A stretch of DNA of 64,000 nucleotides from Rhizobium sp. Root482 (GCF_001426565.1 NZ_LMFA01000012.1:62861-126860), one strand, 5' to 3'; shown: positions 30,085-40,240, counted from the stretch's first letter. Notes: generated from the sequence alone by a model not told the origin. Program-made: numbers and translations.

Positions 30085-30357
30085 TTAGTTCACGGAGTCC
30101 TTCAGACCCTTGCCGGCGGAAAACTTCGGCACGTTGCGTGCCGGAATATCGACTTCTGCGCCCGTGGACGGATTACGGCCCTTGGATGCTTCGCGACGGC
30201 TAACCGAAAAATTGCCGAAGCCAACGAGACGGACGTCGCCGCCGTTCTTCAGTTCTGCCTGGATGACGTCGAAGATTGCATCAACTGCGGACGATGCGTC
30301 AGTCTTGGAAAGTCCGGCCTTTTCGGCAACTGCCGATACGAGCTCATTCTTGTTCAT
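30085..30357 (-). CDS. hupB: HU-family DNA-binding protein
   Basis: A 90-residue nucleoid protein of the HU/IHF family that bends and compacts DNA as a dimer. The N-terminal helices MNKNELVSAVAEKAGLSK and the DNA-binding arm GFGNFSVSRREASKGRNP, with GRNPSTGAEVDIPA (the family signature, with the conserved Pro at the arm tip), are visible. GGGGTGG precedes the ATG. It lies downstream of lon, separated by lon's terminator, so it has its own promoter; this lon-hupB order is common. Confidence 0.97.
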   Translation of the reverse strand: MNKNELVSAVAEKAGLSKTDASSAVDAIFDVIQAELKNGGDVRLVGFGNFSVSRREASKGRNPSTGAEVDIPARNVPKFSAGKGLKDSVN

Positions 30358-30394
30358 GTTTCCACCCCTTTCAATACGGTTCGAAACGACTCAA

Positions 30395-30422
30395 ATTGTA
30401 AGCCGGGGGCAGCATACGCAAG
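30395..30422 (-). promoter_or_regulatory. Candidate hupB promoter
   Basis: On the minus strand CTTGCG (30422-30417) and TACAAT (30400-30395) with a 16-base spacer; the -10 matches the consensus at five of six bases. The start would be about 30 bases before the hupB ATG. Confidence 0.45.
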
Positions 30423-30491
30423 ACCCTCGCCTTCGCAAACCCAATCGCTCCGAATGCGCGAGGATGCAAGGCTTTGCGAGAGGTTTTACAT

Positions 30492-30519
30492 AAAAAAGAC
30501 CGGCAAAATCGCCGGTCTT
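30492..30519 (-). terminator. lon terminator
   Basis: On the minus strand, a perfect nine-base-pair stem AAGACCGGC/GCCGGTCTT with loop GATTTT, followed by a run of T. It is about 67 bases after the lon stop. Confidence 0.9.
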
Positions 30520-30585
30520 CCACTGTTTCCGTGCCAAAATGGCGCTGACCCTGCGGCAGGCACCATCCAGGCTTCAGGTCAAGCC

Positions 30586-33006
30586 CTAATGGGCGATCGA
30601 TACCGAACTGTCATCCGCCGGATCGGAAACCGCGATCGGCACGGCCTGCTTGGCCGGGTCCCACTCGATCGCGACCGGAACCCTGAGCAGCGCATGGCTC
30701 AACACTTCGCCAATATGCGAGACCGGTACGATCTCCATATTGTTCTTCACATTGTCCGGAATATCCGCCAGATCCTTGGCGTTTTCTTCCGGGATCAGCA
30801 CCTTCTTGATGCCGCCGCGAAGCGCTGCGAGCAGCTTTTCCTTCAGGCCGCCGATCGGCAGGACACGACCGCGCAGCGTGATTTCGCCAGTCATCGCCAC
30901 GTCCTTATTGACCGGAATGCCGGTCATGATCGAGACGATCGCGGTGGCCATGGCAACGCCGGCCGAAGGACCGTCCTTCGGCGTGGCGCCTTCCGGCACA
31001 TGCACGTGAATGTCGCTCGTGTCGAAGCGCGGCGGCTCGATGCCGAAATCGATGGCACGCGAGCGCACATAGGAGGCAGCCGCGGAAATCGATTCCTTCA
31101 TCACGTCCTTCAGGTTGCCGGTCACCGTCATGCGGCCCTTGCCGGGCATCATGACGCCTTCGATGGTCAGAAGCTCGCCACCGACCTCCGTCCAGGCAAG
31201 ACCGGTGACGACACCGACCTGGTCTGTCCGCTCGGCTTCGCCGTGACGATAGCGCGGGACGCCGAGATAGTCGTTGATGTTCTCGGCTGTGACTTCGACC
31301 TTGTCGGTACGACCCTTCAGGATTTCGGTCACGGCCTTGCGGGCGAGCTTCATCAGCTCACGCTCGAGGCTGCGCACGCCGGCTTCCCGCGTATAGGTCT
31401 GGATCACCGCAGAAAGGGCGCCGTCCGTCACCGAAAACTCCTTCGGCTGAAGGGCGTGGTCGGCAATCGCCTTGGGCAGCAGATGCCGCTTGGCGATTTC
31501 GAGCTTTTCCTCTTCCGTGTAACCGGCGATACGGATCACTTCCATGCGGTCCATCAGAGGCGCCGGAATGTTCAGCGTATTGGCGGTGGTGATGAACATC
31601 ACATTCGACAGGTCATATTCCACTTCGAGATAGTGGTCCATGAAGGTCGAGTTCTGTTCCGGATCCAACACCTCCAGCAGGGCCGAAGACGGATCGCCAC
31701 GGAAATCCTGGCCCATCTTGTCGATCTCGTCGAGCAGGAAGAGCGGGTTGGACTTCTTTGCCTTCTTCATCGACTGGATGACCTTGCCGGGCATCGAACC
31801 GATATAGGTGCGGCGGTGACCGCGAATCTCGGCCTCGTCGCGAACGCCGCCAAGTGCCATGCGGATATATTCGCGGCCGGTCGCCTTGGCGATCGACTTT
31901 GCAAGCGAGGTCTTGCCGACGCCGGGAGGACCGACGAGGCACAGGATCGGACCCTTGATCTTCTGCGAACGCGCCTGCACGGCCAGATACTCGATAATCC
32001 GCTCCTTGACCTTGTCCAGGCCGAAGTGATCAAGTTCGAGCACTTTTTCAGCGTGGTTAAGGTCGGTCTTGACCTTGGACTTCTTCGACCACGGGATGCC
32101 GAGCAGCCAATCGAGATAATTGCGCACGACGGTGGCTTCCGCCGACATCGGGCTCATCTGCCGCAGTTTCTTGACTTCCGCATCGGCCTTTTCACGGGCT
32201 TCCTTGGAAAGCTTGGTCTTGGAGATGCGGTCTTCCAGTTCGGCCATCTCGTCGCGGCCTTCCTCGCCGTCGCCAAGCTCCTTCTGGATCGCCTTCATCT
32301 GCTCGTTGAGGTAATATTCGCGCTGGGTCTTTTCCATCTGGCGCTTGACGCGCGAGCGGATGCGCTTTTCCACCTGCAGGACGGAGATCTCGCCTTCCAT
32401 GAAGCCGAGTGCCTTTTCAAGGCGCAGCTTGACGCTGGTCGTCTCGAGCATTTCCTGCTTCTCGACGATCTTGATGGAGAGATGCGAGGCAACCGTATCG
32501 GCGAGCTTGGAATAATCCTCGATCTGGCTGGCGGCACCGACGACTTCCGGGGAAATCTTCTTGTTGAGCTTCACATAGCTCTCGAATTCGGAAACCACCG
32601 AGCGGCTCAGCGCCTCGATTTCGACCGGGTCTTCTTCCGGCTCCGACAGAGGATGCGCCATCGCTTCGTAGAATTCCTCGCGGCGCGTATAGCCGTCGAT
32701 TTCCGCGCGCGAACGGCCCTCGACGAGAACCTTGACGGTGCCGTCGGGCAGCTTCAGCAATTGCAGGACATTGGCGATCGTGCCGATCTGGTAGATGGCG
32801 GCGGGCTCCGGATCATCGTCACTTGCGTTGATCTGGGTCGCCAGCATGATCTGCTTGTCGGTGCCCATCACCTCTTCCAGAGCGCGGATCGACTTCTCAC
32901 GACCGACAAACAGGGGCACGATCATATGCGGGAATACCACGATATCGCGCAGCGGCAGCACCGGATAGGTCGCGCTCTCGCTTGTCTGAGACGTTTTGCT
33001 CGTCAT
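30586..33006 (-). CDS. lon: Endopeptidase La (ATP-dependent Lon protease)
   Basis: An 806-residue cytoplasmic ATP-dependent serine protease that degrades misfolded and regulatory proteins. Domains in order: LAN substrate-binding domain (residues 15 to about 205), coiled coil (about 210-300), AAA+ module with Walker A GPPGVGKT at 359-366 and Walker [10 protein letters not shown] at 422-430, and the C-terminal protease domain with the catalytic dyad Ser681 (in [12 protein letters not shown]) and Lys722 (in [10 protein letters not shown]). The start at 33006 is the only ATG giving full length. In Sinorhizobium Lon controls exopolysaccharide amount. A heat-shock-like promoter is proposed upstream. 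Confidence 0.98.
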   Translation of the reverse strand: MTSKTSQTSESATYPVLPLRDIVVFPHMIVPLFVGREKSIRALEEVMGTDKQIMLATQINASDDDPEPAAIYQIGTIANVLQLLKLPDGTVKVLVEGRSRAEIDGYTRREEFYEAMAHPLSEPEEDPVEIEALSRSVVSEFESYVKLNKKISPEVVGAASQIEDYSKLADTVASHLSIKIVEKQEMLETTSVKLRLEKALGFMEGEISVLQVEKRIRSRVKRQMEKTQREYYLNEQMKAIQKELGDGEEGRDEMAELEDRISKTKLSKEAREKADAEVKKLRQMSPMSAEATVVRNYLDWLLGIPWSKKSKVKTDLNHAEKVLELDHFGLDKVKERIIEYLAVQARSQKIKGPILCLVGPPGVGKTSLAKSIAKATGREYIRMALGGVRDEAEIRGHRRTYIGSMPGKVIQSMKKAKKSNPLFLLDEIDKMGQDFRGDPSSALLEVLDPEQNSTFMDHYLEVEYDLSNVMFITTANTLNIPAPLMDRMEVIRIAGYTEEEKLEIAKRHLLPKAIADHALQPKEFSVTDGALSAVIQTYTREAGVRSLERELMKLARKAVTEILKGRTDKVEVTAENINDYLGVPRYRHGEAERTDQVGVVTGLAWTEVGGELLTIEGVMMPGKGRMTVTGNLKDVMKESISAAASYVRSRAIDFGIEPPRFDTSDIHVHVPEGATPKDGPSAGVAMATAIVSIMTGIPVNKDVAMTGEITLRGRVLPIGGLKEKLLAALRGGIKKVLIPEENAKDLADIPDNVKNNMEIVPVSHIGEVLSHALLRVPVAIEWDPAKQAVPIAVSDPADDSSVSIAH

Positions 33007-33085
33007 GTCATTTCCTTTCCGTCCCGTTTCCGGGCGCGTTACCCGAAGCCTTCAAGTGCGTCGGGTCCTCATTCCTTCCACTGTC

Positions 33086-33114
33086 AGGTGGAGTGCGCCG
33101 GGTCTGTTTTCAAC
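33086..33114 (-). promoter_or_regulatory. Candidate sigma-32 (RpoH) promoter of lon
   Basis: On the minus strand GTTGAA, 17 bases, then CCACCT, near the alphaproteobacterial heat-shock promoter pattern CTTGAA-N16/17-CCATnT. The start would be about 75 bases before the lon ATG. The match is moderate. Confidence 0.35.
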
Positions 33115-33403
33115 CCTTCGCCGACGACCGCCCTGGCTGTGCCATCGCCGGATATTAAACGTTGTCTGACTGTCGCGGACCTTGCCACGGTAAACGCTCC
33201 GAGGTTCCATCGACACAGAATCATTACATGATCGCGGTCCTGGCCACCATTGGCAATCGCGAACAGCAACAGAACCGTCCTTCGGCATATCCCGGTCAAG
33301 CGCCCTACGCATCGAAGCCATGCAAAATAGACAAGCCTGAACAGGTCGATTGGTTCCGCCTCGGCCCAGGCGGCGTGTGAGTCGCCGTGAAATTCTGTGG
33401 CAT
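33115..33403. other. Upstream region of lon, no gene seen
   Basis: Between the candidate lon promoter and the clpX terminator I find no supported gene; open frames on both strands lack ribosome-binding sites and family character. It probably holds only lon regulatory sequence. Confidence 0.5.
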
Positions 33404-33432
33404 AAAAAAGGCCCACACATGGCGGGCCTTTT
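33404..33432 (-). terminator. clpX terminator
   Basis: On the minus strand, arms AAAAGGCCC and GGGCCTTTT with a nine-base loop, followed by further T residues; 24 bases after the clpX stop. Confidence 0.88.
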
Positions 33433-33455
33433 CCGATGATGGCAAGCTCGTGGGA

Positions 33456-34733
33456 TCAGGCCGAGACATTGGCCTTTTCGTCCGCGCGCTCCGAATAGAT
33501 ATAGAGCGGCCGGGCGGAACCCTTGACCACCTCGTCCGAGATGACCACTTCGCGAACGCCTTCCAGCGTCGGCAGCTCGAACATGGTGTCGAGCAGGATC
33601 TTCTCCATGATCGACCGCAGGCCGCGCGCGCCGGTCTTGCGGATGATGGCGCGCTTGGCGATTTCGCGCAGCGCGTCCTCGTGGAAGGTCAGTTCCACAT
33701 CCTCCATCTCGAACAACCGCTGATACTGCTTGATCAGCGCGTTCTTCGGCTCGGACAGAATCTGGATCAGCGCCTCTTCATCGAGATCCTCGAGCGTCGC
33801 CAGCACGGGCAGACGGCCGATGAATTCCGGGATCAGGCCAAACTTCACCAGGTCTTCCGGCTCCAGTTCGCGCAGCACTTCGCCGACGCGACGATCTTCC
33901 GGCGCACGCACCGCTGCACCGAAGCCGATCGAGGTCTTTTCGCCGCGTGCCGAAATGATCTTGTCGAGGCCGGCAAAGGCACCGCCGCAGATGAACAGGA
34001 TATTGGTCGTGTCCACCTGCAGGAATTCCTGCTGCGGATGCTTGCGTCCACCCTGGGGAGGAACCGAAGCGACCGTGCCTTCCATGATCTTCAAAAGTGC
34101 CTGCTGCACGCCCTCGCCCGAGACATCGCGGGTGATCGACGGATTGTCGGACTTGCGCGAGATCTTGTCGACTTCGTCGATATAGACGATGCCGCGCTGG
34201 GCGCGCTCGACATTGTAGTCGGCCGCCTGGAGCAGCTTCAGGATGATGTTCTCGACATCCTCGCCGACATAACCGGCTTCCGTCAGCGTCGTCGCGTCCG
34301 CCATGGTGAAGGGCACATCGATGATGCGCGCCAGCGTCTGCGCTAGATAGGTCTTGCCGCAGCCGGTGGGGCCGACGAGCATGATGTTGGATTTCGCCAG
34401 CTCGACATCGGTGCCCTTGGCAGCATGCGCCAGGCGCTTGTAATGATTGTGGACGGCAACCGAGAGGATACGCTTGGCCTGTTGCTGGCCAATGACATAT
34501 TCATCAAGAACCTTGATGATCTCCTGCGGCGTCGGAACGCCATCGCGGGACTTGACCATCGAGGTCTTGTTCTCTTCGCGGATGATATCCATGCAGAGCT
34601 CCACGCATTCATCGCAGATGAATACGGTGGGTCCTGCAATCAGCTTGCGGACCTCATGCTGGCTCTTGCCGCAGAAGGAACAATAAAGGGTATTCTTGGA
34701 GTCACCGCCGTTGCTACCGCCGACTTTGCTCAT
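33456..34733 (-). CDS. clpX: ATP-dependent Clp protease ATP-binding subunit ClpX
   Basis: A 425-residue AAA+ unfoldase that feeds tagged proteins to ClpP. The N-terminal zinc-binding domain has C18, C21, C40 and C43; Walker A is GPTGCGKT at 121-128; [10 protein letters not shown] is Walker B; the IGF loop that docks ClpP reads TSIGFGA; and the sensor region follows in [11 protein letters not shown]. The ATG at 34733 ([11 protein letters not shown]) gives the exact rhizobial length; the open frame extends 17 codons further but is not conserved. It lies 301 bases downstream of clpP. Confidence 0.98.
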   Translation of the reverse strand: MSKVGGSNGGDSKNTLYCSFCGKSQHEVRKLIAGPTVFICDECVELCMDIIREENKTSMVKSRDGVPTPQEIIKVLDEYVIGQQQAKRILSVAVHNHYKRLAHAAKGTDVELAKSNIMLVGPTGCGKTYLAQTLARIIDVPFTMADATTLTEAGYVGEDVENIILKLLQAADYNVERAQRGIVYIDEVDKISRKSDNPSITRDVSGEGVQQALLKIMEGTVASVPPQGGRKHPQQEFLQVDTTNILFICGGAFAGLDKIISARGEKTSIGFGAAVRAPEDRRVGEVLRELEPEDLVKFGLIPEFIGRLPVLATLEDLDEEALIQILSEPKNALIKQYQRLFEMEDVELTFHEDALREIAKRAIIRKTGARGLRSIMEKILLDTMFELPTLEGVREVVISDEVVKGSARPLYIYSERADEKANVSA

Positions 34734-35034
34734 ATCACTTTCCTTCCAGCACGCCGGACACCTCCGGAAAGGTGCCGCGGACACTCAACCCGCTCCGTCA
34801 TCTTTCCGCCTACATGCGCAAAGATGCGGCGCTTTCGGGAGTACGAACCGGCTTCAGACATTCCCTGTCTGATGTCCGGCAGCAACGAATCTCCCACCGA
34901 ATACCGAATGCTAGGACTTCAAACTTCAACATAGCATTAACGGTCGATATTAACGGCTTTGGCCTGCGGATAAACCCCTAGAAGGGTTACAAATGTGTCA
35001 CAAATGCCTCTATCCGCACACAAAAGCTTGAATG
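34734..35034. other. clpP-clpX intergenic region
   Basis: About 300 bases with an AT-rich centre. I see no gene and no strong promoter; a weak hairpin with arms AACCC/GGGTT lies near 34974-34989. A clpX promoter is expected here but I could not point to one with confidence. Confidence 0.4.
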
Positions 35035-35667
35035 TCAGGCCTCTTGCGCCGCTTCCATGGCTTCACGTGAGGTGATGACCTTGTCGACGACGCCCCAGCT
35101 CAGTGCCTCGTCCGCCGTCATGAAATGGTCACGGTCGAGCGTCTGTTCAACCTCTTCATAGGTCCGGCCCGTGTGCTTGACGTAGACTTCGTTGAGGCGG
35201 CGCTTCATCTTCAGGATGTCGCGGGCATGGCGTTCGATGTCGGAAGCCTGGCCTTGGAAGCCGCCGGAAGGCTGATGCACCATGATGCGGGCGTTCGGGG
35301 TGGCGAAGCGCATGTCCTTGTGGCCGGCGGCGAGCAGCAGCGAGCCCATGGACGCGGCCTGGCCGATGCACAGCGTCGAGACGGCCGGCTTGATAAACTG
35401 CATCGTATCGTAGATCGCCATGCCGGCCGTAACCACGCCGCCCGGTGAATTGATGTAGAGGGCGATTTCCTTCTTGGGGTTTTCCGCTTCCAGGAACAGC
35501 AGTTGCGCGCAGATCAACGTCGCCATGTGGTCTTCCACAGGCCCCGTCAGAAAAATGATGCGCTCTTTCAGGAGGCGCGAAAAGATATCGTAGGAACGCT
35601 CGCCGCGATTGGTCTGTTCAACGACCATCGGCACGAGGGCCATGGCGGTATCAACGGGATTTCTCAT
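35035..35667 (-). CDS. clpP: ATP-dependent Clp protease proteolytic subunit
   Basis: A 210-residue serine peptidase that forms the tetradecameric chamber of the Clp protease. The catalytic triad is Ser106 (in [11 protein letters not shown]), His131 (in MVHQPSGG) and Asp180 (in LDRDHFM). The N-terminal about 14 residues are the propeptide expected before [20 protein letters not shown]. It is adjacent to clpX and lon, the housekeeping copy. The alphaproteobacteria usually carry extra clpP paralogues elsewhere. Confidence 0.98.
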   Translation of the reverse strand: MRNPVDTAMALVPMVVEQTNRGERSYDIFSRLLKERIIFLTGPVEDHMATLICAQLLFLEAENPKKEIALYINSPGGVVTAGMAIYDTMQFIKPAVSTLCIGQAASMGSLLLAAGHKDMRFATPNARIMVHQPSGGFQGQASDIERHARDILKMKRRLNEVYVKHTGRTYEEVEQTLDRDHFMTADEALSWGVVDKVITSREAMEAAQEA

Positions 35668-35739
35668 GTCAAACCTTTGTCAAGCCGGCACGCAAACGCT
35701 TTCGTGCGCCGGGAATCATCGGGAATATCTCGCTTCATA

Positions 35740-35768
35740 CATAGAGTGTCCCCATACCCGACTTCAAG
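35740..35768 (-). promoter_or_regulatory. Candidate sigma-32 promoter of clpP
   Basis: On the minus strand CTTGAA (35768-35763), 16 bases, then TCTATGT, close to rhizobial RpoH-dependent promoters (CTTGAA, then a CTATAT-like -10). The start would be about 65 bases before clpP. Confidence 0.45.
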
Positions 35769-35927
35769 TCGCGAACTCTGCATAACGTTAATCGCCACGA
35801 CTGCCGAAAGCGCCGCCGATCACCGTACTCCAGCGCCTTCTAGCAATGATGCCATCGCCCTGCCGGCTTTCGCGCCGTTGCGCACAGGCATTGCGGCCGA
35901 CAGGGTGAAAAAAGCGTAAAATCGGGC

Positions 35928-37487
35928 TCAAAGCTGCGATTCGATCGGCAGGACGCCGATCACGCCGGCGGTCAGGCGGCGCAGGAAGCCGGCTTCCGGC
36001 TCCCGCCGCAACACTCTTTCCCTGTCGTCCTCGCTGTCATGCCAGCGAATCCTGCCTTCGTCGAGCGTCAGGCGGAAGCTGTTTGCCGGCCGCGTTTCCT
36101 CATCGAACAGCGTCTCGACCTTTTCGACCAGAGCCGGATTGGTGAATAGAACGCCCATTTCCGTGTTCAGCGACGCCGAGCGCGGATCGAAATTCATCGA
36201 CCCGACGAAGCCCGTCTTCCCATCGACGGTGAAGGCCTTGGTATGCAGGCTCGCTCCCCGTGAACCGAACAGGGACATGCGTTGCGGATCGCCGAATTCG
36301 TGGATGGATTTCAGCTCGAACAGGATGGCGCCGCTCTTGAGCAGCGCCTTGCGGTAGTTGGCATAGGCGCCGTGCACGGCCGCGACATCGGTTGCCGCCA
36401 GCGAATTGGTGAGGACCGCGACATTGGCCCCAGCCTCGACCATCTTGGCGATCTCGGCGGTTCCGAGCGCGCCCGGAATGAAATAGGGAGAGATGATCCG
36501 CACGTCGCTGCGCGCCGAGGTCAGGACCGGCAGCAATTCCCGCATGATCCAGTTGTGACGCTTCTGCAGGAAGGCCTTTTCCGGGGGGTCCGAGATCAGG
36601 CGAACGTCGTCGGTCCAGTGAATCATGTCCTCGGGCGGAAAGAGGCCGCCGTCCTGCATCATCGTATCGACATGGGTGAGATAATGGCGGCCGCCCGGCG
36701 TCTGCGCGACGCGCTCGAGCTTCGCGCGCAGCGTCGGCAGATAATGCTTGCGCGGCGTGCGCAGCGATCCGATCGGCAGCACCACCTGGCTGTTCCAGTA
36801 GAGATCGAAGACGGAACCTGCCTCCTCTGCCGCGGGGCCCAGCATCCACACATCGAGATCACGAAAATTTGCCTGTTCGTCGGCGTCGAAATAGGCGTCG
36901 CCGATATTGCGTCCGCCGGCAATCACCAGGCGGCCATCGGCGATCCACTGCTTGTTGTGCATCCGCCGAGTGGCGCGGAAGGGACGCAGCATCATTTCAA
37001 GCCCGCGCTTGAAGCGGTCGGTGCGGGCGCGGCTCGGGTTGAACAGGCGGACCTCGATGTTCTCGTGGGCATCGAGCGCCAGGCACATGCGGTCGTGCAG
37101 GCCGGCATTGATATCGTCGAGAAGCAGCCGCACCCGCACGCCGCGATCGGCGGCGGCCAGCACTTCGCGGGTCAGAAGCCGCCCGGTCAGGTCGTTCTTC
37201 CAGTAGTAATATTGCAGGTCCAGGCTGCGCCCGGCCTTGCGCGCGGAAAGCGCCCGGAATGCAAAGGCAGCCATATTGTCGGAAATCAGCGACACGCCGT
37301 CGAGGCCGGCATGGGCGCCGAGAAGCGGTGCCGCCAGCCGGTCAAGCTCGGTCTGGCCGTCCTGCGGCCTGAGCGCGCTTCCGGCAGGCCCCTGCAGCCG
37401 CCGTCCGAAACGGCCATAGGCATAGACGGCGATCGCGGCGACGAGGCAGGATGCGAAGATTGCAAGGGTGACGAAAAAGGCACGCAT
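35928..37487 (-). CDS. Phospholipase D-family protein, cardiolipin-synthase-like
   Basis: A 519-residue membrane-anchored enzyme with one N-terminal helix (residues about 4-24) and two PLD (HKD) motifs: MHNKQWIADGRLVIAGGRN and LHTKAFTVDGKTGFVGSMNFD. The arrangement and length resemble YmdC/ClsC of E. coli, which makes cardiolipin from two phospholipids. It starts 17 bases after the EEP-family gene and is surely cotranscribed with it, the same partnership as ybhP with clsB in E. coli. A role as cardiolipin synthase or another phospholipid transferase is inference. Confidence 0.9.
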   Translation of the reverse strand: MRAFFVTLAIFASCLVAAIAVYAYGRFGRRLQGPAGSALRPQDGQTELDRLAAPLLGAHAGLDGVSLISDNMAAFAFRALSARKAGRSLDLQYYYWKNDLTGRLLTREVLAAADRGVRVRLLLDDINAGLHDRMCLALDAHENIEVRLFNPSRARTDRFKRGLEMMLRPFRATRRMHNKQWIADGRLVIAGGRNIGDAYFDADEQANFRDLDVWMLGPAAEEAGSVFDLYWNSQVVLPIGSLRTPRKHYLPTLRAKLERVAQTPGGRHYLTHVDTMMQDGGLFPPEDMIHWTDDVRLISDPPEKAFLQKRHNWIMRELLPVLTSARSDVRIISPYFIPGALGTAEIAKMVEAGANVAVLTNSLAATDVAAVHGAYANYRKALLKSGAILFELKSIHEFGDPQRMSLFGSRGASLHTKAFTVDGKTGFVGSMNFDPRSASLNTEMGVLFTNPALVEKVETLFDEETRPANSFRLTLDEGRIRWHDSEDDRERVLRREPEAGFLRRLTAGVIGVLPIESQL

Positions 37488-37504
37488 GAACGACGACCTG
37501 TCCG

Positions 37505-38356
37505 TCAGGGTTGGATGGCGGAAACCGCTTGCCTCGCCGTGCCGCTATCGCCCAGCGCCGCCCGCAGGTCGATGAAGGCCTTAAGCGGCAGGTGATCCGA
37601 TGCAACACGGGCAAGCGGCGTATTGTGAACCTCGACGGCCGTTACCAGATTGGCCGGGCTGCCCATGACCCTGTCCAGCGCCAGCAGCGGAAAGCGCGAG
37701 GGAAAGCTCGGTACCGCCGTGGTGGAATGGTCGAAAACCGGGCTGAGCAAGCTCAAGGCAGAGCGTCGCCCAACGCGCCATTCGTTGAGATCGCCGATCA
37801 AGAGCGTCGGCCGCTCCTCGGCTTCGCGGATCGCCGTCAGAATGGCCTCCGCCTGGCGCGCGCGCGAATGACGCAACAGGCCGAAATGGGCGGCGATGAT
37901 CCGGAGCGGCCCGGCCTTCAGATCAAGATCGACCACCAGCGCACCACGCGGCTCGACGCCTGGCAGTTTCAACTGATGAACCTTGGCGACGGCGCCCTCG
38001 CGCAGCAGAAGCACATTGCCGTGCCAGCCATGGCCCTTGGAGGAAAAGGCCGCGATCGGCACCGATACGAGGTGGCAGTCTCGGTGTAGGCGCTCCAGGT
38101 CGAGCAGGCCGGCACGCTCGCCGAACCGCTGGTCGGCCTCCTGGAGCGCGATGATATCAGCGTCGATTTCGCCGATCACCTCGGCGATCCGACCGGGATC
38201 GAAGCGCTTGTCGGTGCCGACGCATTTATGGATATTATAGGAGGCGATGACGGTATCGCCCCGATCTCCGGCCGGGTCCCTGCCCGCAAGCGATACGCGC
38301 TTTCCGCGGATGGCGGCGAAAATGCCCGCTGACAGGCTGGTATGCGACGAAGCCAT
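37505..38356 (-). CDS. Endonuclease/exonuclease/phosphatase family protein (YbhP-like)
   Basis: A 283-residue EEP-fold hydrolase. The metal and catalytic motifs are IASYNIHKCVG (Asn), IIALQEADQR (Glu), IIAAHFGL (His), LIGDLNEWR (Asp/Asn) and ASDHLPLKA (Asp-His). No signal peptide is evident. Members act on DNA, inositol phosphates or phospholipids; pairing with the PLD-family gene 17 bases downstream favours a lipid-phosphate substrate, as suggested for YbhP/ClsB. The start at 38356 is the first ATG; residues 1-34 before the fold are not conserved, so a later start cannot be excluded. Confidence 0.88.
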   Translation of the reverse strand: MASSHTSLSAGIFAAIRGKRVSLAGRDPAGDRGDTVIASYNIHKCVGTDKRFDPGRIAEVIGEIDADIIALQEADQRFGERAGLLDLERLHRDCHLVSVPIAAFSSKGHGWHGNVLLLREGAVAKVHQLKLPGVEPRGALVVDLDLKAGPLRIIAAHFGLLRHSRARQAEAILTAIREAEERPTLLIGDLNEWRVGRRSALSLLSPVFDHSTTAVPSFPSRFPLLALDRVMGSPANLVTAVEVHNTPLARVASDHLPLKAFIDLRAALGDSGTARQAVSAIQP

Positions 38357-38565
38357 AGTCTCTCTCTGGTCATGCCGTTCTCTTCCCTATGAAATAGATG
38401 CGCCATGGCGCAAAGCAAGACGATTTCCAATGCGCAGCTGCTTTACCGCCTCTTTGGCATATTTTCCGGCAAGCTCGGTCCCTCGACGCAACCGGCGCTC
38501 TTGCCGGACCGGCGGCGCATACCCTAAAACCGAAGGCCGATCCTTCGCGCCCGACGAGACCATGA

Positions 38566-39813
38566 ATGACAGCTTCCCCTCCCGCCTCCATCGATCCCTC
38601 GACCCGCCGCGTCAGCATCGACGTGCGCAATCCGGCATTCTACGCCGATCCTCTGGCCACCTATGCCCGCCTGCACGCCCAATGCCCGGCCTTCTTCTGG
38701 GAGGAGCAGCAAAAATGGTACTTTGCCGGCTACGACCAGGTGAACGGGCTTTTGCGCGACCGCCGATTCGGCCGGCAGATCCTGCATGTGGCCACCCGCG
38801 AGGAACTCGGCCTGCCGCAGCCCAAGCCACATCTTGAGGATTTCGACCGGATCGAGGCGCATTCCCTGCTCGAACTGGAGCCGCCGGCCCACACGCGGCT
38901 GCGTACCCTGGTCAACCGCGCCTTCGTCTCCCGCCAGATCGAACAGCTGAAACCGGAGATCGCGGCGCTTTGCCATTCCATCATCGACGGCTTCGAAGGG
39001 GACGGCGAAGTCGAGCTTCTGAAAACCTATGCGGAAATCATTCCGGTGACGGTGATCGCCCGCATGCTGGGCGTGCCGGTCGAGATGGCGCCGCAACTGC
39101 TCGACTGGTCGCACCGGATGGTGCGCATGTACATGTTCAATCCGACGCGCGAGACCGAACTCGATGCAAATCGGGCGGCGGTGGAGTTCGGCACCTGTCT
39201 CAAGGGCCTGATTGACGGGAAGCGCGCCCATCCAGCCGACGACCTGCTTACCCATATGATCGCCGCCGGCAAGGATGGCGAACATCTGTCGGATGACGAA
39301 CTGGTCTCGACCGCCGTGCTCCTCCTCAACGCCGGTCATGAGGCGACCGTGCACCAGCTCGGCAATGCCGTGCGCATTCTGCTGGAGACCGCAACGCCGG
39401 CGGAAATCGCCTTTTCGGACGATCTGGCCGTTACGCGCACGGTCGAGGAATGCATGCGCTGCGCGGCACCGCTGCATGTCTTCCAGCGCTATGCCCTGAC
39501 CGATGTCGAGCTTGAAGACGGCATCGTGCTGAAAAAGGGCGACATGATCGGACTTTTGCTGGCGGCGGCCAATATCGACCCGAAGAAATTCCCCGATCCC
39601 CTCGCCTTTCGCCCGGACCGCAACGACGGCACCCATCTTTCCTTCGGCGCGGGCCTGCATTTCTGCATCGGCGCGCCGCTGGCAAGGCTGGAGCTGAAAC
39701 TGTCGCTGCCGATCCTGTTCGAACGTCTGCCGGGCCTGCGCCTCAAGAGCGAGCCGCAGGTCAAGGACAGCTATCATTTCCACGGCCTGGAGCGGCTGGA
39801 CCTGGCGTGGTAG
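38566..39813 (+). CDS. Cytochrome P450
   Basis: A 415-residue soluble class I bacterial P450. The oxygen-activating I-helix motif is AGHEAT (residues 256-261; His replaces the more usual Gly-x-E/D pattern's second residue), the ExxR pair is E295/R298, and the haem loop FGAGLHFCIG holds the axial Cys367. It has no membrane anchor and needs an external ferredoxin and reductase, neither of which is encoded nearby. Substrate cannot be predicted. It is divergent from the EEP/PLD pair (209-base gap) and converges with a small cupin gene. Confidence 0.93.
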   Translation: MTASPPASIDPSTRRVSIDVRNPAFYADPLATYARLHAQCPAFFWEEQQKWYFAGYDQVNGLLRDRRFGRQILHVATREELGLPQPKPHLEDFDRIEAHSLLELEPPAHTRLRTLVNRAFVSRQIEQLKPEIAALCHSIIDGFEGDGEVELLKTYAEIIPVTVIARMLGVPVEMAPQLLDWSHRMVRMYMFNPTRETELDANRAAVEFGTCLKGLIDGKRAHPADDLLTHMIAAGKDGEHLSDDELVSTAVLLLNAGHEATVHQLGNAVRILLETATPAEIAFSDDLAVTRTVEECMRCAAPLHVFQRYALTDVELEDGIVLKKGDMIGLLLAAANIDPKKFPDPLAFRPDRNDGTHLSFGAGLHFCIGAPLARLELKLSLPILFERLPGLRLKSEPQVKDSYHFHGLERLDLAW

Positions 39814-39849
39814 ATCGCCGCTCCGTTCATTGTTCGGGGCGAACCGGGC

Positions 39850-40194
39850 TTACAGCCGGATGACATAGTCTTTGCGAGTCGTTTCAAGCACTTCCCAGGT
39901 TCCCTTGAAGCCGGGCCTGAGGATCATGCTGTCGCCTGCCTCAAGGCGGGTTTCGGTGCCGCCGTCTTCGGTGACGATCGAAATGCCGAAAAGAATATGG
40001 AAATATTCCCATTCGTCATAGGCGATGCGCCATTTCCCCGGCGTCGCCTCCCAGATGCCGGCATAGAGGCCGCCGGCCGCTTCCTCGAAATTCCAGGTGC
40101 GGAATTCCGGCGTGCCGGCAATCAGCCGGTCGGGCGCCGGAGCGCCGCGTTCCGGCTGAACGGAGGACGGATCGAATTTCAGCGCATTGCTCAT
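39850..40194 (-). CDS. Cupin domain protein (DUF861-type)
   Basis: A 114-residue single cupin. The text EYFHILFGISIVTEDGGTETRLEAGDSMILRPGFKG (shown here only as its ends, residues about 65-100) has the beta-barrel pattern of DUF861 cupins, related to ureidoglycine aminohydrolase-like proteins; the His-rich metal motif is incomplete, with a single clear His. The ATG at 40194 follows GGAG five bases upstream; the longer open frame overlaps metY. It lies 46 bases downstream of metY on the same strand and could be cotranscribed. Function unknown. Confidence 0.8.
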   Translation of the reverse strand: MSNALKFDPSSVQPERGAPAPDRLIAGTPEFRTWNFEEAAGGLYAGIWEATPGKWRIAYDEWEYFHILFGISIVTEDGGTETRLEAGDSMILRPGFKGTWEVLETTRKDYVIRL

Positions 40195-40240
40195 GGATGC
40201 TCCAAAAATACCGACGATTCCGCCTTCTTTCCCTGGCGCA

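Noticed and set aside
30079-33231. A 1050-codon open frame antisense to lon and hupB
   Set aside because: It is the shadow of GC-rich codon use on the opposite strand; lon and hupB have full family motifs, and the antisense product is a His/Arg/Asp-rich sequence with no fold pattern.
33084-33416. A 110-codon open frame upstream of lon
   Set aside because: Ends inside the lon promoter region, no ribosome-binding site and no recognisable sequence.
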